A DNA stretch of 10,514 nucleotides from Candidatus Eiseniibacteriota bacterium (GTDB lineage Bacteria; JAFGKV01): contig JALOPK010000279.1 in NCBI GenBank assembly GCA_025453925.1, positions 1-10,514 of the forward strand, read 5' to 3'. Below the pieces are notes generated by a model. The model was not told the origin of the DNA, did not search any database, and was given only the letters and a program-made list of their open reading frames with translations. This document shows, in pieces, positions 1 to 7,452 of the stretch. How positions within the stretch are numbered: position 1 is the first letter of the stretch; each line of letters begins with the position of its first letter. The position numbers were made by a program, and so were the translations under genes.

Positions 1-236
1 CGCCCCCGCTCGGTCTTGAGATTGAGCGAGATGCTGCGCTTGCCGCGGTTTATGGCGAAGAAGTAGAGGCTGGTGCCGTTCTTGAACGGTCCGAACGCCC
101 GGGAATCATCGCCCCGACCCGGTACCTCCACCTTGATGACGTCTGCGCCGAGATCGCTCAGGATCATGGTGCAGAATGGTCCGGCCAGGACCCGGGTGAG
201 GTCCACCACGCGAATCCCCTCAAGCGGTCGCGCCAC
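1..236 (-). CDS. Class III (CaiB/BaiF, formyl-CoA transferase family) CoA-transferase, N-terminal part
   Basis: This is the first 78 codons of a gene that runs off the left edge. The start is GTG at 236-234, preceded by a strong ribosome binding site (AAGGAGG, 6-base spacer). It overlaps the end of the molybdopterin-subunit gene by 17 bp, so it belongs to the same operon. The protein opens with [18 protein letters not shown], then [17 protein letters not shown] and [12 protein letters not shown], which is the canonical N-terminus of family III CoA-transferases (formyl-CoA:oxalate, carnitine, succinyl-CoA:acid types). These enzymes move CoA between carboxylic acids. The catalytic Asp, normally further along at about residue 170, lies outside the window, so activity and substrate cannot be judged. 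By context it may activate the acid left after the upstream enzymes act, but that is an inference. Confidence 0.9.
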   Translation of the reverse strand, partial: MARPLEGIRVVDLTRVLAGPFCTMILSDLGADVIKVEVPGRGDDSRAFGPFKNGTSLYFFAINRGKRSISLNLKTERG

Positions 237-2452
237 GTCGACCCTCCTTCTCGATGATGGCCGACACCACCTTCTCAGCCGTGATGGGCATGGACGTGAT
301 CCGGATCCCCAAGGCGTCCTCCAGGGCGTTGGCAACCATGGGGGCGGCCGGGAGCATGGGATGCTCCCCGATGCCCCGAGCACCGAACGGCCCATCCGGC
401 TGGGGGGTCTCCACGATGATCGGCACGATCTCATCGGGAATGTCCATGGCCGTGGGAATCTTGTAGTCCGTGAAATTGGGGTTGAGGAGCCTGCCGCGCT
501 CGTCGTACCGCATGTCTTCGTAGAGCACGGTGGCGATACCCTGGACCAGTCCGCCCACGATCTGGGCCTTCACCATGCCGGGGTTGATGGCCTTCCCGGC
601 ATCCAGGGCCTCCACCACCTTCCGCACCCGCATCTGGCCGGTTTGGCGGTCCACCTCCAAGGTGAGGGCGGCGGCTCCGACCGTGTAGTGGACATTGGGG
701 TGGCCGCCCTGGCTGGTCTCGGGATCGGACTGAGACGAAGCGAACTCCGGCATGAACATGCCCCGGCCCATGACGGGCCCGCCGCGGTACGTGCCGTCGT
801 GGGTCTGAATGCCGGCGATGACGAAGTCCCGCAACGGGAGCCGGAACTCCGGACGGGTTCGGCAGCGCAGAGACTCGTCCTCCAGGTAGAAACAGTCTCT
901 GGGGATGGCGAACGCTCGCTCCGCCAGGTCCATGATCTGTTCCCGCGCATCGATCGCCGCCCGTTTCACCGCATTGCCGGTGCTCCACGTAATGTGGGAT
1001 GCCACGGTCTGCCACTCGTAAGGGTTTCGGTCGGTGTCGGGGGTCTCCACGCGGATCTTGTGCGGGGGAACGGTGAGGATTTCCGCGACGATCTGCGCCA
1101 TGACCGTGAGCAACCCCTGGCCGATCTCCATGGCGGAGATCAGGACATTGATGCTGCCGTCCTCATTGAACTTGAGGAACGCGGTGGACGACGCATTGGG
1201 CGGCATGGCGGGCGCCTTCCAGAACAGGGAGAAACCCTTGCCCACCGCCTTCTCCGGCGAAGACGGCTCCACGGCTTCTCCCCACCGGATCTCCTCCGCG
1301 ACCCGGTCGATGGCTTCCCGCAACCCGTTGGGATTCATGGCCGCTCCGTAGGCGAGAGTGTCACCCTCCCGGATCGCGTTCAGACGGCGAAAGGCTACCG
1401 GGTCCATGCTCACGGCGCGTGCCGCCTTGTCGACCACGCTCTCCAGCCCGAACAGGAACTCGGAGTAGCCGAATCCGCGGTACGGGCCGCCCGGGGGGAG
1501 GTTCGTGTACACACAGATGGAGTCGATGGAGACGTGCGGTATGCGGTAGGGGCCAGTGGCGGAGAGACCCACGGCGTTCACCACGTTGGCGCCATACTCC
1601 ACGTATGCGCCGGCATCCCATACCAGGCGGTGGGCGAGGGCCGTGATGGTGCCGTCCCGCGTGACGCCGAGGCGTAGATCGGCGCGCAGACCGAGTCGCT
1701 GGTAGGTGTTGTAGAACTCCTGTTCCCGCGACCAGCACACTTTCACTGGCCTCCCTTTCAGCCGGGCGGCCAATGCCGCCGCCAGGATCTCCATGGTGAC
1801 GCCGGCTTTCCCGCCGAACCCTCCGCCCACGTATGGCGTGATGACGCGGACGTCCTTGTGGCTGAACCCCAATGGTGCCAGGGCTTCGGCGAAGAGGTTG
1901 CGCTGCGTGTGGGGCGACTGGGAGGCCGTCCACACCGTGAGGCGGCCCGAATGATCGAAGTACGCGACGGCGCCATGGGGTTCGATGGCGCAGTGGGCGT
2001 AGCGGGGGACGGTGAATGTGCCTTCCACCACCACATCGGCCTCGGCGAATCCCTTGTCCACCACACCCTGTCGGGTTTTTCTCCAGTGGGCGATGTTGGT
2101 GCCGGCCCTGGGGAAGAACCAGGGGACGTGGGCATAGGAGCCCAGCTCGGGATGTACGAGGCCCGCCCCTTCGTCCAGCGCCTGCATCTGGTCGAAGATC
2201 GCGGTGAGCGGTTCATACTCGACGCGCACTCTCGCGGCGGCCCGTGAATACCCTGACCACCCCCGGCATGCCCTCGGCCTCGGATGCATCGATGCCCCGG
2301 ATGAGCGCGTGGGCGTGGGGGCTCTCTACGACGCAGGCATAGTGGAGATTGGGTCCGAACTCGAGGTCGTCAACAAACTGGGCGGCGCCGGCCACTTTTT
2401 CCCGGCCCTCCAGGCGCGGGGTGCTGGATCCGATGAACCGATACTCGCTCAT
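220..2452 (-). pseudogene. Xanthine dehydrogenase-family molybdopterin-binding (large) subunit, broken by internal deletion and frameshift
   Basis: The start is ATG at 2452, overlapping the 2Fe-2S subunit stop (ATGA). Residues 1-71 (MSEYRFIGSS to VRVFTG) are a normal N-terminus with SPHAHA and MPGV. The frame then meets TGA at 2215-2213. From about 2241 another frame continues AAARVRVEYEPLTAIF and runs intact for 673 residues to TGA at 222-220. The stretch normally between these points, including the VRYVGEPVA-type motif, is absent: roughly 45 residues by family memory. The rest is complete: GGGFGGK (1827-1807), PGGPYRGFGYSE (about 1494-1459), MEIGQG, and the catalytic Glu in GIGEHPM (codon 366-364). 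The loop is YRGFG, not the AYRCSFR of CO dehydrogenase, so this is a purine or N-heterocycle-type hydroxylase, not CoxL. It would be the catalytic partner of the next two genes. As written no full protein is made. The break is either a real mutation or an assembly fault. Confidence 0.88.
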
Positions 2453-2907
2453 GGCGAACCTCCCGCTGCCATCACCGCATCGATGATGGAGCGGTACCCG
2501 GTGCAGCGGCAGAGATTTCCTGCGAGAGCTTCCTTGACCTCCTCCTCGCTTGGGTGGGGGTTGTCCCGCAGCAACTCCGTGGCGGTGAGAATCACGCCCG
2601 GGGCGCAATACCCGCATTGGAACGCGTCGAGGGCGATGCACGATTCCTGGAGCGGCGTGAGGCATTCGGCCCCGACCCCTTCGAGGGTGGTGATTTCGTG
2701 GCCGGCGACTTCCACGGCGAGAATGAGACAGCTTCGTGCGCTACGTCCATCAAGCAGGACCGTACAGGTTCCGCAGTCGCCGCGATTGCAGCCTGCTTTG
2801 GGGCTCTTGATACCCAGCCGGTCGCGGAGCACATCGAGGAGCACGTCGTGTGGATCCACCGCCACGGTGCGGGCTTCGCCGTTCAGCACGAAGGTGATAT
2901 TCGTCAT
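2449..2907 (-). CDS. 2Fe-2S iron-sulfur (small) subunit of a xanthine dehydrogenase-family molybdenum hydroxylase
   Basis: This 152-residue protein has the normal family length. The N-terminal plant-ferredoxin-type domain carries C40, C45, C48 (GCNRGDCGTC) and C60 for the distal cluster. The C-terminal helical domain carries C98, C101 (QCGYCAPG) and C133, C135 (NLCRCTGY) for the cluster near the molybdenum cofactor. All eight ligands are present. It passes electrons from the Mo centre to FAD. The ATG overlaps the stop of the FAD subunit by four bases (ATGA), and its own stop overlaps the start of the molybdopterin subunit in the same way, giving the order FAD, Fe-S, Mo. No twin-arginine leader is visible, so it is probably cytoplasmic. 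Family assignment is very secure; the substrate is not determined by this subunit. Confidence 0.97.
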   Translation of the reverse strand: MTNITFVLNGEARTVAVDPHDVLLDVLRDRLGIKSPKAGCNRGDCGTCTVLLDGRSARSCLILAVEVAGHEITTLEGVGAECLTPLQESCIALDAFQCGYCAPGVILTATELLRDNPHPSEEEVKEALAGNLCRCTGYRSIIDAVMAAGGSP

Positions 2908-3794
2908 GGGAGCCTCCCGAGGGCGACAGGGCCGCGGGCATGAAGTCGCCGCACCGCCTCTCGCAATCCGCGCTCCAACATCACGCCCGCCAAGTGGCGC
3001 CGGTATGCGGCGGTGGCACGCATATCCGTGATGGGAGCGATTTCGCGCGCGAGGGCCGCGGTGGCGAGCCTCAGCACACCCTGATCCAGTACCGCGCCAT
3101 CGAGAATTGACTCGACGAACCGCGCACGCCGGGCGGCCGGGGCCAGGGCGGAGTGGGCAATCCGGTAGGTGAAGCCGTCAACAGCCATGACCGCGATTCC
3201 CGCCTGCGCCAGATCCTCACCCCGGTAGCGCCCCAGCTTCATGTAGCAGGAGGCATGGGGCTTGATCGGGCGAGGGATGGAGACCGAGACCACAAGCTCG
3301 CCGGGCTGGAGGGCAGTGATCTTGGGGCCCGTGAACCACTCGTGGATAGAGATTGCGCGGCTGCCGTGAATCGAAACCACGTGCACCTGGGCATCATGCA
3401 CGAGGAGGGCGGGACCACAGTCCAGAGAGGGGACCGCCGAGCAGAGGTTTCCCACGAGGGTCGCCCGGTTCCGGATCCCCACCGAGGCGACGGTGCCCGC
3501 GCTCTCGGCGATCAGGGGAAAGTCTGTCCGCACGGACTCCGCGCGCAGGAGGTCGGAGAACGTCGCCAGGGCGCCGATCTCCAGCTTCCCATCGGCCACG
3601 TGAAGACGCTGCAACTCGGTAATGCCCTTGATGTCAACCACGATGGAGGGTCTGGCGCGGCCTTCCTTCAGGTTCACCACCAAGTCCGTGCCGCCGGCCA
3701 GAATCGCCGCGGCCGCAGCGTGCCGGTCCATCAAGGCGAGCGCCTCGTCCAGGTTCGAGGGTCGGGCGTAGGAAAACTGGTGCACGATAGCCAT
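2904..3794 (-). CDS. FAD-binding (medium) subunit of a xanthine dehydrogenase-family molybdenum hydroxylase
   Basis: The protein has 296 residues from ATG 3794, chosen because GGAAGGAG lies just upstream and because MAIVHQFSYARPSNLDEAL is the usual family start; the open frame extends to 3854 without support. The FAD contacts are visible: ILAGGTDL at 31-38 and IRNRATLVGNLCSAVPSLD at 107-125, the second being the TIGGN-type motif with Val replacing Gly. KLGRYRGEDLAQAGIAV at 186-202 and the C-terminal CO_deh_flav_C region follow. It would accept electrons from the 2Fe-2S subunit and pass them to NAD or another acceptor. It starts 23 bp after the cyclase stop, the widest gap in the operon, and ends in an ATGA overlap with the Fe-S gene. 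The protein looks intact. Confidence 0.95.
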   Translation of the reverse strand: MAIVHQFSYARPSNLDEALALMDRHAAAAAILAGGTDLVVNLKEGRARPSIVVDIKGITELQRLHVADGKLEIGALATFSDLLRAESVRTDFPLIAESAGTVASVGIRNRATLVGNLCSAVPSLDCGPALLVHDAQVHVVSIHGSRAISIHEWFTGPKITALQPGELVVSVSIPRPIKPHASCYMKLGRYRGEDLAQAGIAVMAVDGFTYRIAHSALAPAARRARFVESILDGAVLDQGVLRLATAALAREIAPITDMRATAAYRRHLAGVMLERGLREAVRRLHARGPVALGRLP

Positions 3795-3817
3795 ACGCGC
3801 TCCTTCCGCAGCCGGGA

Positions 3818-4639
3818 TCAGTCTTCCGGCGGCGCCATCGCCACGACCCGGCACATGGACGATTCCAGTTCGATCCCGCGCAGGGGGAAGAGACCGATCC
3901 AGACCCGTCGGTTGCTCACCTTATCGATGTCGCCGCCCAGGTTCTCGGCGTGCACGAGGCGCTTGGGGAAGAGCTTCAGGTGCATCACCTGGTAGTACTC
4001 ATCGGGCGGGAACATCTCGTCCCACCGCTTCCCATGGCGTTCCATCAGCGCCCGCTCCGCCTCCAGGAAACGCTTCGGATGCCAGTCGCGGATGATCGTG
4101 TTCATCGGATGGTCCGCGCTGCCGCAGTCGACGCCGATCCACTTGAGCCGCATGTCCAAGGCCCAGGTGTGGAAATCGGGACCCGGGCCCGGATGCTTCA
4201 CGAAGTAACGGATCTCGTCTGAATCCGGCTGATCCCACGAGAACCGATGGTAGCCGGTATTGATGATGAGGATGTCGCCGGCGCGGACATCCACCTTGCT
4301 CATGAGGAGGTCGGGTGTGTAGAGGCCGTAGTCGTGCACATCCGAGGAGATGTCCACCACCACGCCGGGTCCGATCCACTCCGCAAGCGGCACCTGGCCG
4401 ATTGTGCGGCCGCTGGCGTGGAAATGGATCTCGCCGTCGATGTGGGTGCCGACATGATTGCTGGTGGTGATGATCTGGCCGTTGGCTCCCTGGCCCATGT
4501 GGGCGCCTGCCAGACGTTTGAAGTACTGGATCCCCAACGGCATGTAGCTGGGCCACGGCGGCGTGTGGACACTCAGGGGCTGGGTCAAGTCATACACGCG
4601 GACCCTGTCCATGAAGCTCAAGAAGTCATCAGTGCGCAT
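3818..4639 (-). CDS. Cyclase-family metal-dependent hydrolase (PF04199, kynurenine formamidase/isatin hydrolase superfamily)
   Basis: The protein has 273 residues. The ATG at 4639 has AAAGGAG about six bases upstream and lies inside the end of the DUF1116 gene (22 bp overlap). DLTQPLSVHTPPWP near residue 17 is the family start, and HVGTHIDGEIHF at 62-73 is the metal-binding signature, giving H62, H66, D68 and H72. The Pro usual two residues after the Asp is Glu here. A second conserved block, VDCGSADHPMNT, falls around residue 174. Members of this family hydrolyse amide bonds of formamides or small cyclic amides and imides with a divalent metal. Placed between a carbamoyltransferase-like trio and a molybdenum hydroxylase, it plausibly opens a hydroxylated heterocycle, but the substrate is unknown. 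It is somewhat longer than KynB (about 210 residues), so it is not KynB itself. There is no signal peptide. Confidence 0.9.
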   Translation of the reverse strand: MRTDDFLSFMDRVRVYDLTQPLSVHTPPWPSYMPLGIQYFKRLAGAHMGQGANGQIITTSNHVGTHIDGEIHFHASGRTIGQVPLAEWIGPGVVVDISSDVHDYGLYTPDLLMSKVDVRAGDILIINTGYHRFSWDQPDSDEIRYFVKHPGPGPDFHTWALDMRLKWIGVDCGSADHPMNTIIRDWHPKRFLEAERALMERHGKRWDEMFPPDEYYQVMHLKLFPKRLVHAENLGGDIDKVSNRRVWIGLFPLRGIELESSMCRVVAMAPPED

Positions 4640-6054
4640 GATTGCTCCTTTCCGGGAGGCGAGGCGAGGGCGAGGGCCAACGCCTCCGCGGCGGCGAGGA
4701 ACGGTTCGATGGGTGCCTCGACCACGCCGGCCCCCACCTGCCCGACCCCCGGTTCGCGATGGGCGACGCCGGTATCAATGAACGGCCGGATACCCGTGCG
4801 GGCCACCTTGATCACGTCGATACCCACCGGCGTCCCCCGGAAATCAAGACTGGGGATTCGGTAGGCGCCGTGCTCGGCGGCGGTGATCTCGTACATCGCG
4901 AGGGTGAAACCCGAGGCATCCTGGGCGGTGCCACCCACGAATTGGACGATGGCCGGGGCAGCCGCGATGGCGAAACCGCCCAGCCCGCCTGTCTCGGTAA
5001 TGGCGCTGTCGCCGATGTCGGGATTGGCGTCGGCCTTGGAGAAACCGGGGAAGAACAGCGCGTCGGGCACCGGCGCGGGCGCGGTGAACCACGCATCGCC
5101 CGTCCCGCTCACCTGCACGCCGAATTCCGTGCCGTTGCGGGCCATTGCCACGGCGATACTGCTGGCCGGGATCCCACGGGCGGCATCCAGACTCGCCTTG
5201 CAGGCAGCCATGGAGAGGTTCAGGAAGAAGTGATCGTTTCGGTCAATGAACCGCAGGACCGCCGCGGCGGTGTCGGGCCTGCATGTCTCCACCAAAGCGG
5301 GGGCCACGGCGCGATAGAACAGCGATGTCGCCGCCCGATTCCGGTTGTGCACTTCGTCTCCCATGTGCAAAGCCTGGGCGATGAGAGCGCGCAGGTCCAC
5401 GGCCCCGAGCCGCTCCAGGCCGGCCTGAAGCGCGGGATACAATGTGCGCTCCATCCAGCGCAGCCGTTCGATGACATCGGCTCCGTAGGCGCCGTACCGA
5501 AGGACTTTGCCCAAGCCCTCGTTCATGGTGCAATGGGCGCGGGTGCCGTGCTCGATGTCCTCGACGACGAACACGGGCATGGAAGATGAGATGATGCCTG
5601 CCATCGGACCCACCGCGGCATGCTCGTGACACGGCGCGAAGCGAACCGCCCCCGATGCCGCCAATCGTTCCGCTTCATCCGGGCTGGCCGCGCGCTTCTC
5701 GTGCAACAAAGCGCCCATGACCGCGCCGCGCATGGGACCGCACATCTGCTCCCAGGTAACGGGCGGCCCGGCATGGAGGAGAGTGTCCGGCGTCATGCCG
5801 GGGATGCAGTCCCGGGCGATCCCCATGCCCGCGAGATGGGGTCGCGCCGCCATGATGCGGGCCACCGCAGTCTGGTTGGCCGCGGCGATCGTGTCGGCAT
5901 GCCGCCGGAACACGGCCATGACCTCGGGCGAGAGCGCGGGCGGCCGCCACTCCACCTGGAGAGCGCTTCCCCCGGCGGCCCGAATGCCGTCACAGAACCA
6001 CGGCAGCCCGATGTTGACCACCGCCGGAAGACGATCAAGGAGACCAGGCCTCAT
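4618..6054 (-). CDS. allG: DUF1116 protein, AllG/YlbE-type subunit of an oxamate carbamoyltransferase-like complex
   Basis: The protein has 478 residues from ATG 6054. That start overlaps the fdrA stop (ATGA) and has GGGGAGG upstream; an in-frame extension to 6195 would lie inside fdrA and shows no family character. Landmarks are VVNIGLPWF at 12-20, HAGPP at 94-98, CGPMRGAVMGALL at 105-117, FAPCHEHAAVGPMAG at 139-153, LGKVLRYGAYG at 181-191, ALHMGDEVHNRNRAATSLF at 228-246, NDHFFLNLSMA at 273-283, MARNGTEFG at 304-312 and DIGDSAITETGGLGGFA at 346-362. The family is highly conserved and this copy appears full length. In E. coli YlbE (AllG) is reported to work with FdrA and YlbF as oxamic transcarbamylase. 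Family membership is certain; the same reaction here is inferred from the complete trio and could differ in acceptor. Gene order is DUF2877, FdrA, DUF1116, with ATGA overlaps between them. Confidence 0.93.
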   Translation of the reverse strand: MRPGLLDRLPAVVNIGLPWFCDGIRAAGGSALQVEWRPPALSPEVMAVFRRHADTIAAANQTAVARIMAARPHLAGMGIARDCIPGMTPDTLLHAGPPVTWEQMCGPMRGAVMGALLHEKRAASPDEAERLAASGAVRFAPCHEHAAVGPMAGIISSSMPVFVVEDIEHGTRAHCTMNEGLGKVLRYGAYGADVIERLRWMERTLYPALQAGLERLGAVDLRALIAQALHMGDEVHNRNRAATSLFYRAVAPALVETCRPDTAAAVLRFIDRNDHFFLNLSMAACKASLDAARGIPASSIAVAMARNGTEFGVQVSGTGDAWFTAPAPVPDALFFPGFSKADANPDIGDSAITETGGLGGFAIAAAPAIVQFVGGTAQDASGFTLAMYEITAAEHGAYRIPSLDFRGTPVGIDVIKVARTGIRPFIDTGVAHREPGVGQVGAGVVEAPIEPFLAAAEALALALASPPGKEQSCALMTS

Positions 6055-7452
6055 GCGGGCCTCCCCGGGACGATGGTGGCGGCCAGGTAGGCGGCAGCGG
6101 CATTGGAGGGCGCCACCAGCGCCCCCGCGTCTCCCAGCGCACGTTCCACCGCAGACCTGCATTGCGGGTCGCGTTCCGTGCCGGTGACCGCGCATACCAC
6201 CGCGAGTCGCCGTCCTTGCCGGGCAGCCGCGGCACAGGTGGCACGGATGGCGGGAGCCAGTTCCGCGGCCGGATCAGGGTGGGCGCCGTACCCCAGCACC
6301 ACATCCAGCAGCATCACGGCCACGCCGGGATCCGCCGCCTCCTGCATGATCCTGCGGCATCGCAGGGAGTAGTCAATCATCGGATGCGGCCTTCCGACGG
6401 TGAACTCGTCAGCGCCAAGATCCAGCACCGTGTGCCCTGTGCTGGTCCAGGTATCCGCCAAGGATGAACCACCGACATTGCCGTGGACAAGTCCAAGATG
6501 GGGCGCCATCACCGCGGCAGCCTCACTGCAGAGCGTGCCCCCGCTGAAAAGACCCCTGACGAACCGCTGACAGGGGAGAAAGCCCCGCCTCGCCTCCGCC
6601 GCCGCGGTATCCAACTCAGCCATCCGGGAGGCGAGAAGGGATCCGATGGCGGCGGCGCCTTCGCCCCTGGCCAGCATCGACGCGGCGATGCCCGCCTCCT
6701 CCAAGGTTGCCGCGCAGTATGCCCAGGGGCCGGCTGCGCCCGGCCTACCTCCCATGAACGCCGTCACCACGGGCTGGGCTGCTCCCGCGGCCTCGGCGGC
6801 GATGGCGGCTGTCACGTCAGGGTCGGGAGGCTTCGAGATGAGTACAATCACGCCGGTCGCGGGATCGCATGCCAGCAGGCGAAGCGCTTCCAGGAACATG
6901 ATGCCACCGACTTGGCGGCCGGCGTCGCGCCCGCCCACCCCGATGGCAAGCGAGATGCCGGTCCCCAGATTGGAGACGACGGTGCTGACCTCCTGGAGAC
7001 CCGTCCCGGACGCCGACACGATGCCGACGGATACTCGATTCACCACATTGGCGAATACCGGCTTCGAAGGCCTCGTCCGCGGCGAACCGGCCCGGGACGG
7101 AGATCAGCGCCAAGGAGGCTCCCTGGAGCCGGGCGGCTCCTGCCGCGAGGGTCCTCGGCGCATCCGGCGCGCGTGGCGCGGAATCCGCGTGCAGCATCTC
7201 ATCCAGCGCCGCAGCCGCCATGTCGGCAGCCTTTGCGTCTTCCGCCTCGATCGCCACCAGCAGGTCGTCCGGGCCGGCCGCTTCCATCTGCGGCGTGAGG
7301 AGCCCGGCGGATTTGAGGATCTCCTTGTTTGTGGGCGTGCCCATGACCAACGCGACATCCCGGACGCCCGGCGTTCCCTTGAGCCGCTTCGCCGCGGCCA
7401 TGAGCGCCACCGAATCGAAGTAGGAGCCGGCGAGGACGATGCCGTGAATCAT
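6051..7452 (-). pseudogene. fdrA: FdrA (AllF), succinyl-CoA synthetase alpha-like subunit, broken by internal deletion and frameshift
   Basis: The start is ATG 7452, overlapping the DUF2877 stop (ATGA). Residues 1-132 match FdrA: MIHGIVLAGSYFDSV, MGTPTNKE at 38-45, DLLVAI, ALISVPGRFAADEAFEAG. The frame is then lost at about 7053-7060 and a +1-shifted frame resumes at FANVVNRVSVGIVSASGTGLQEV (from 7055), running intact through GGRDAGRQVGGI, SKPPDPDV, LFSGGTLCSEA, DEFTVGRPHPMID, LLLDVVLGYGAHPDPA and VTGTERDPQCRS to TGA 6053-6051. The missing piece is the second half of the first Rossmann-like domain, ending in the MGPDCGTA motif, about 48 residues compared with my memory of E. coli FdrA. The C-terminal half could start at GTG 7046 but has no Shine-Dalgarno. 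The family is CoA-ligase-like and reported as a subunit of oxamate carbamoyltransferase. The flanking genes are intact, so the damage is either recent or an artefact. Confidence 0.9.

Noticed and set aside
73-1677. 534-codon open frame on the plus strand
   Set aside because: It is the antisense mirror of the molybdopterin subunit in high-GC DNA. It has no recognisable domains, odd His/Arg/Gly-rich composition and no ribosome binding site.
220-2907. Identification of the hydroxylase as aerobic CO dehydrogenase (CoxMSL)
   Set aside because: The large subunit has PYRGFG instead of the AYRCSFR active-site loop, so it lacks the CODH-specific Cys.
7040-7065. Programmed ribosomal frameshift in fdrA
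   Set aside because: No slippery heptamer is evident at the junction, and a frameshift could not restore the roughly 48 conserved residues that are absent.
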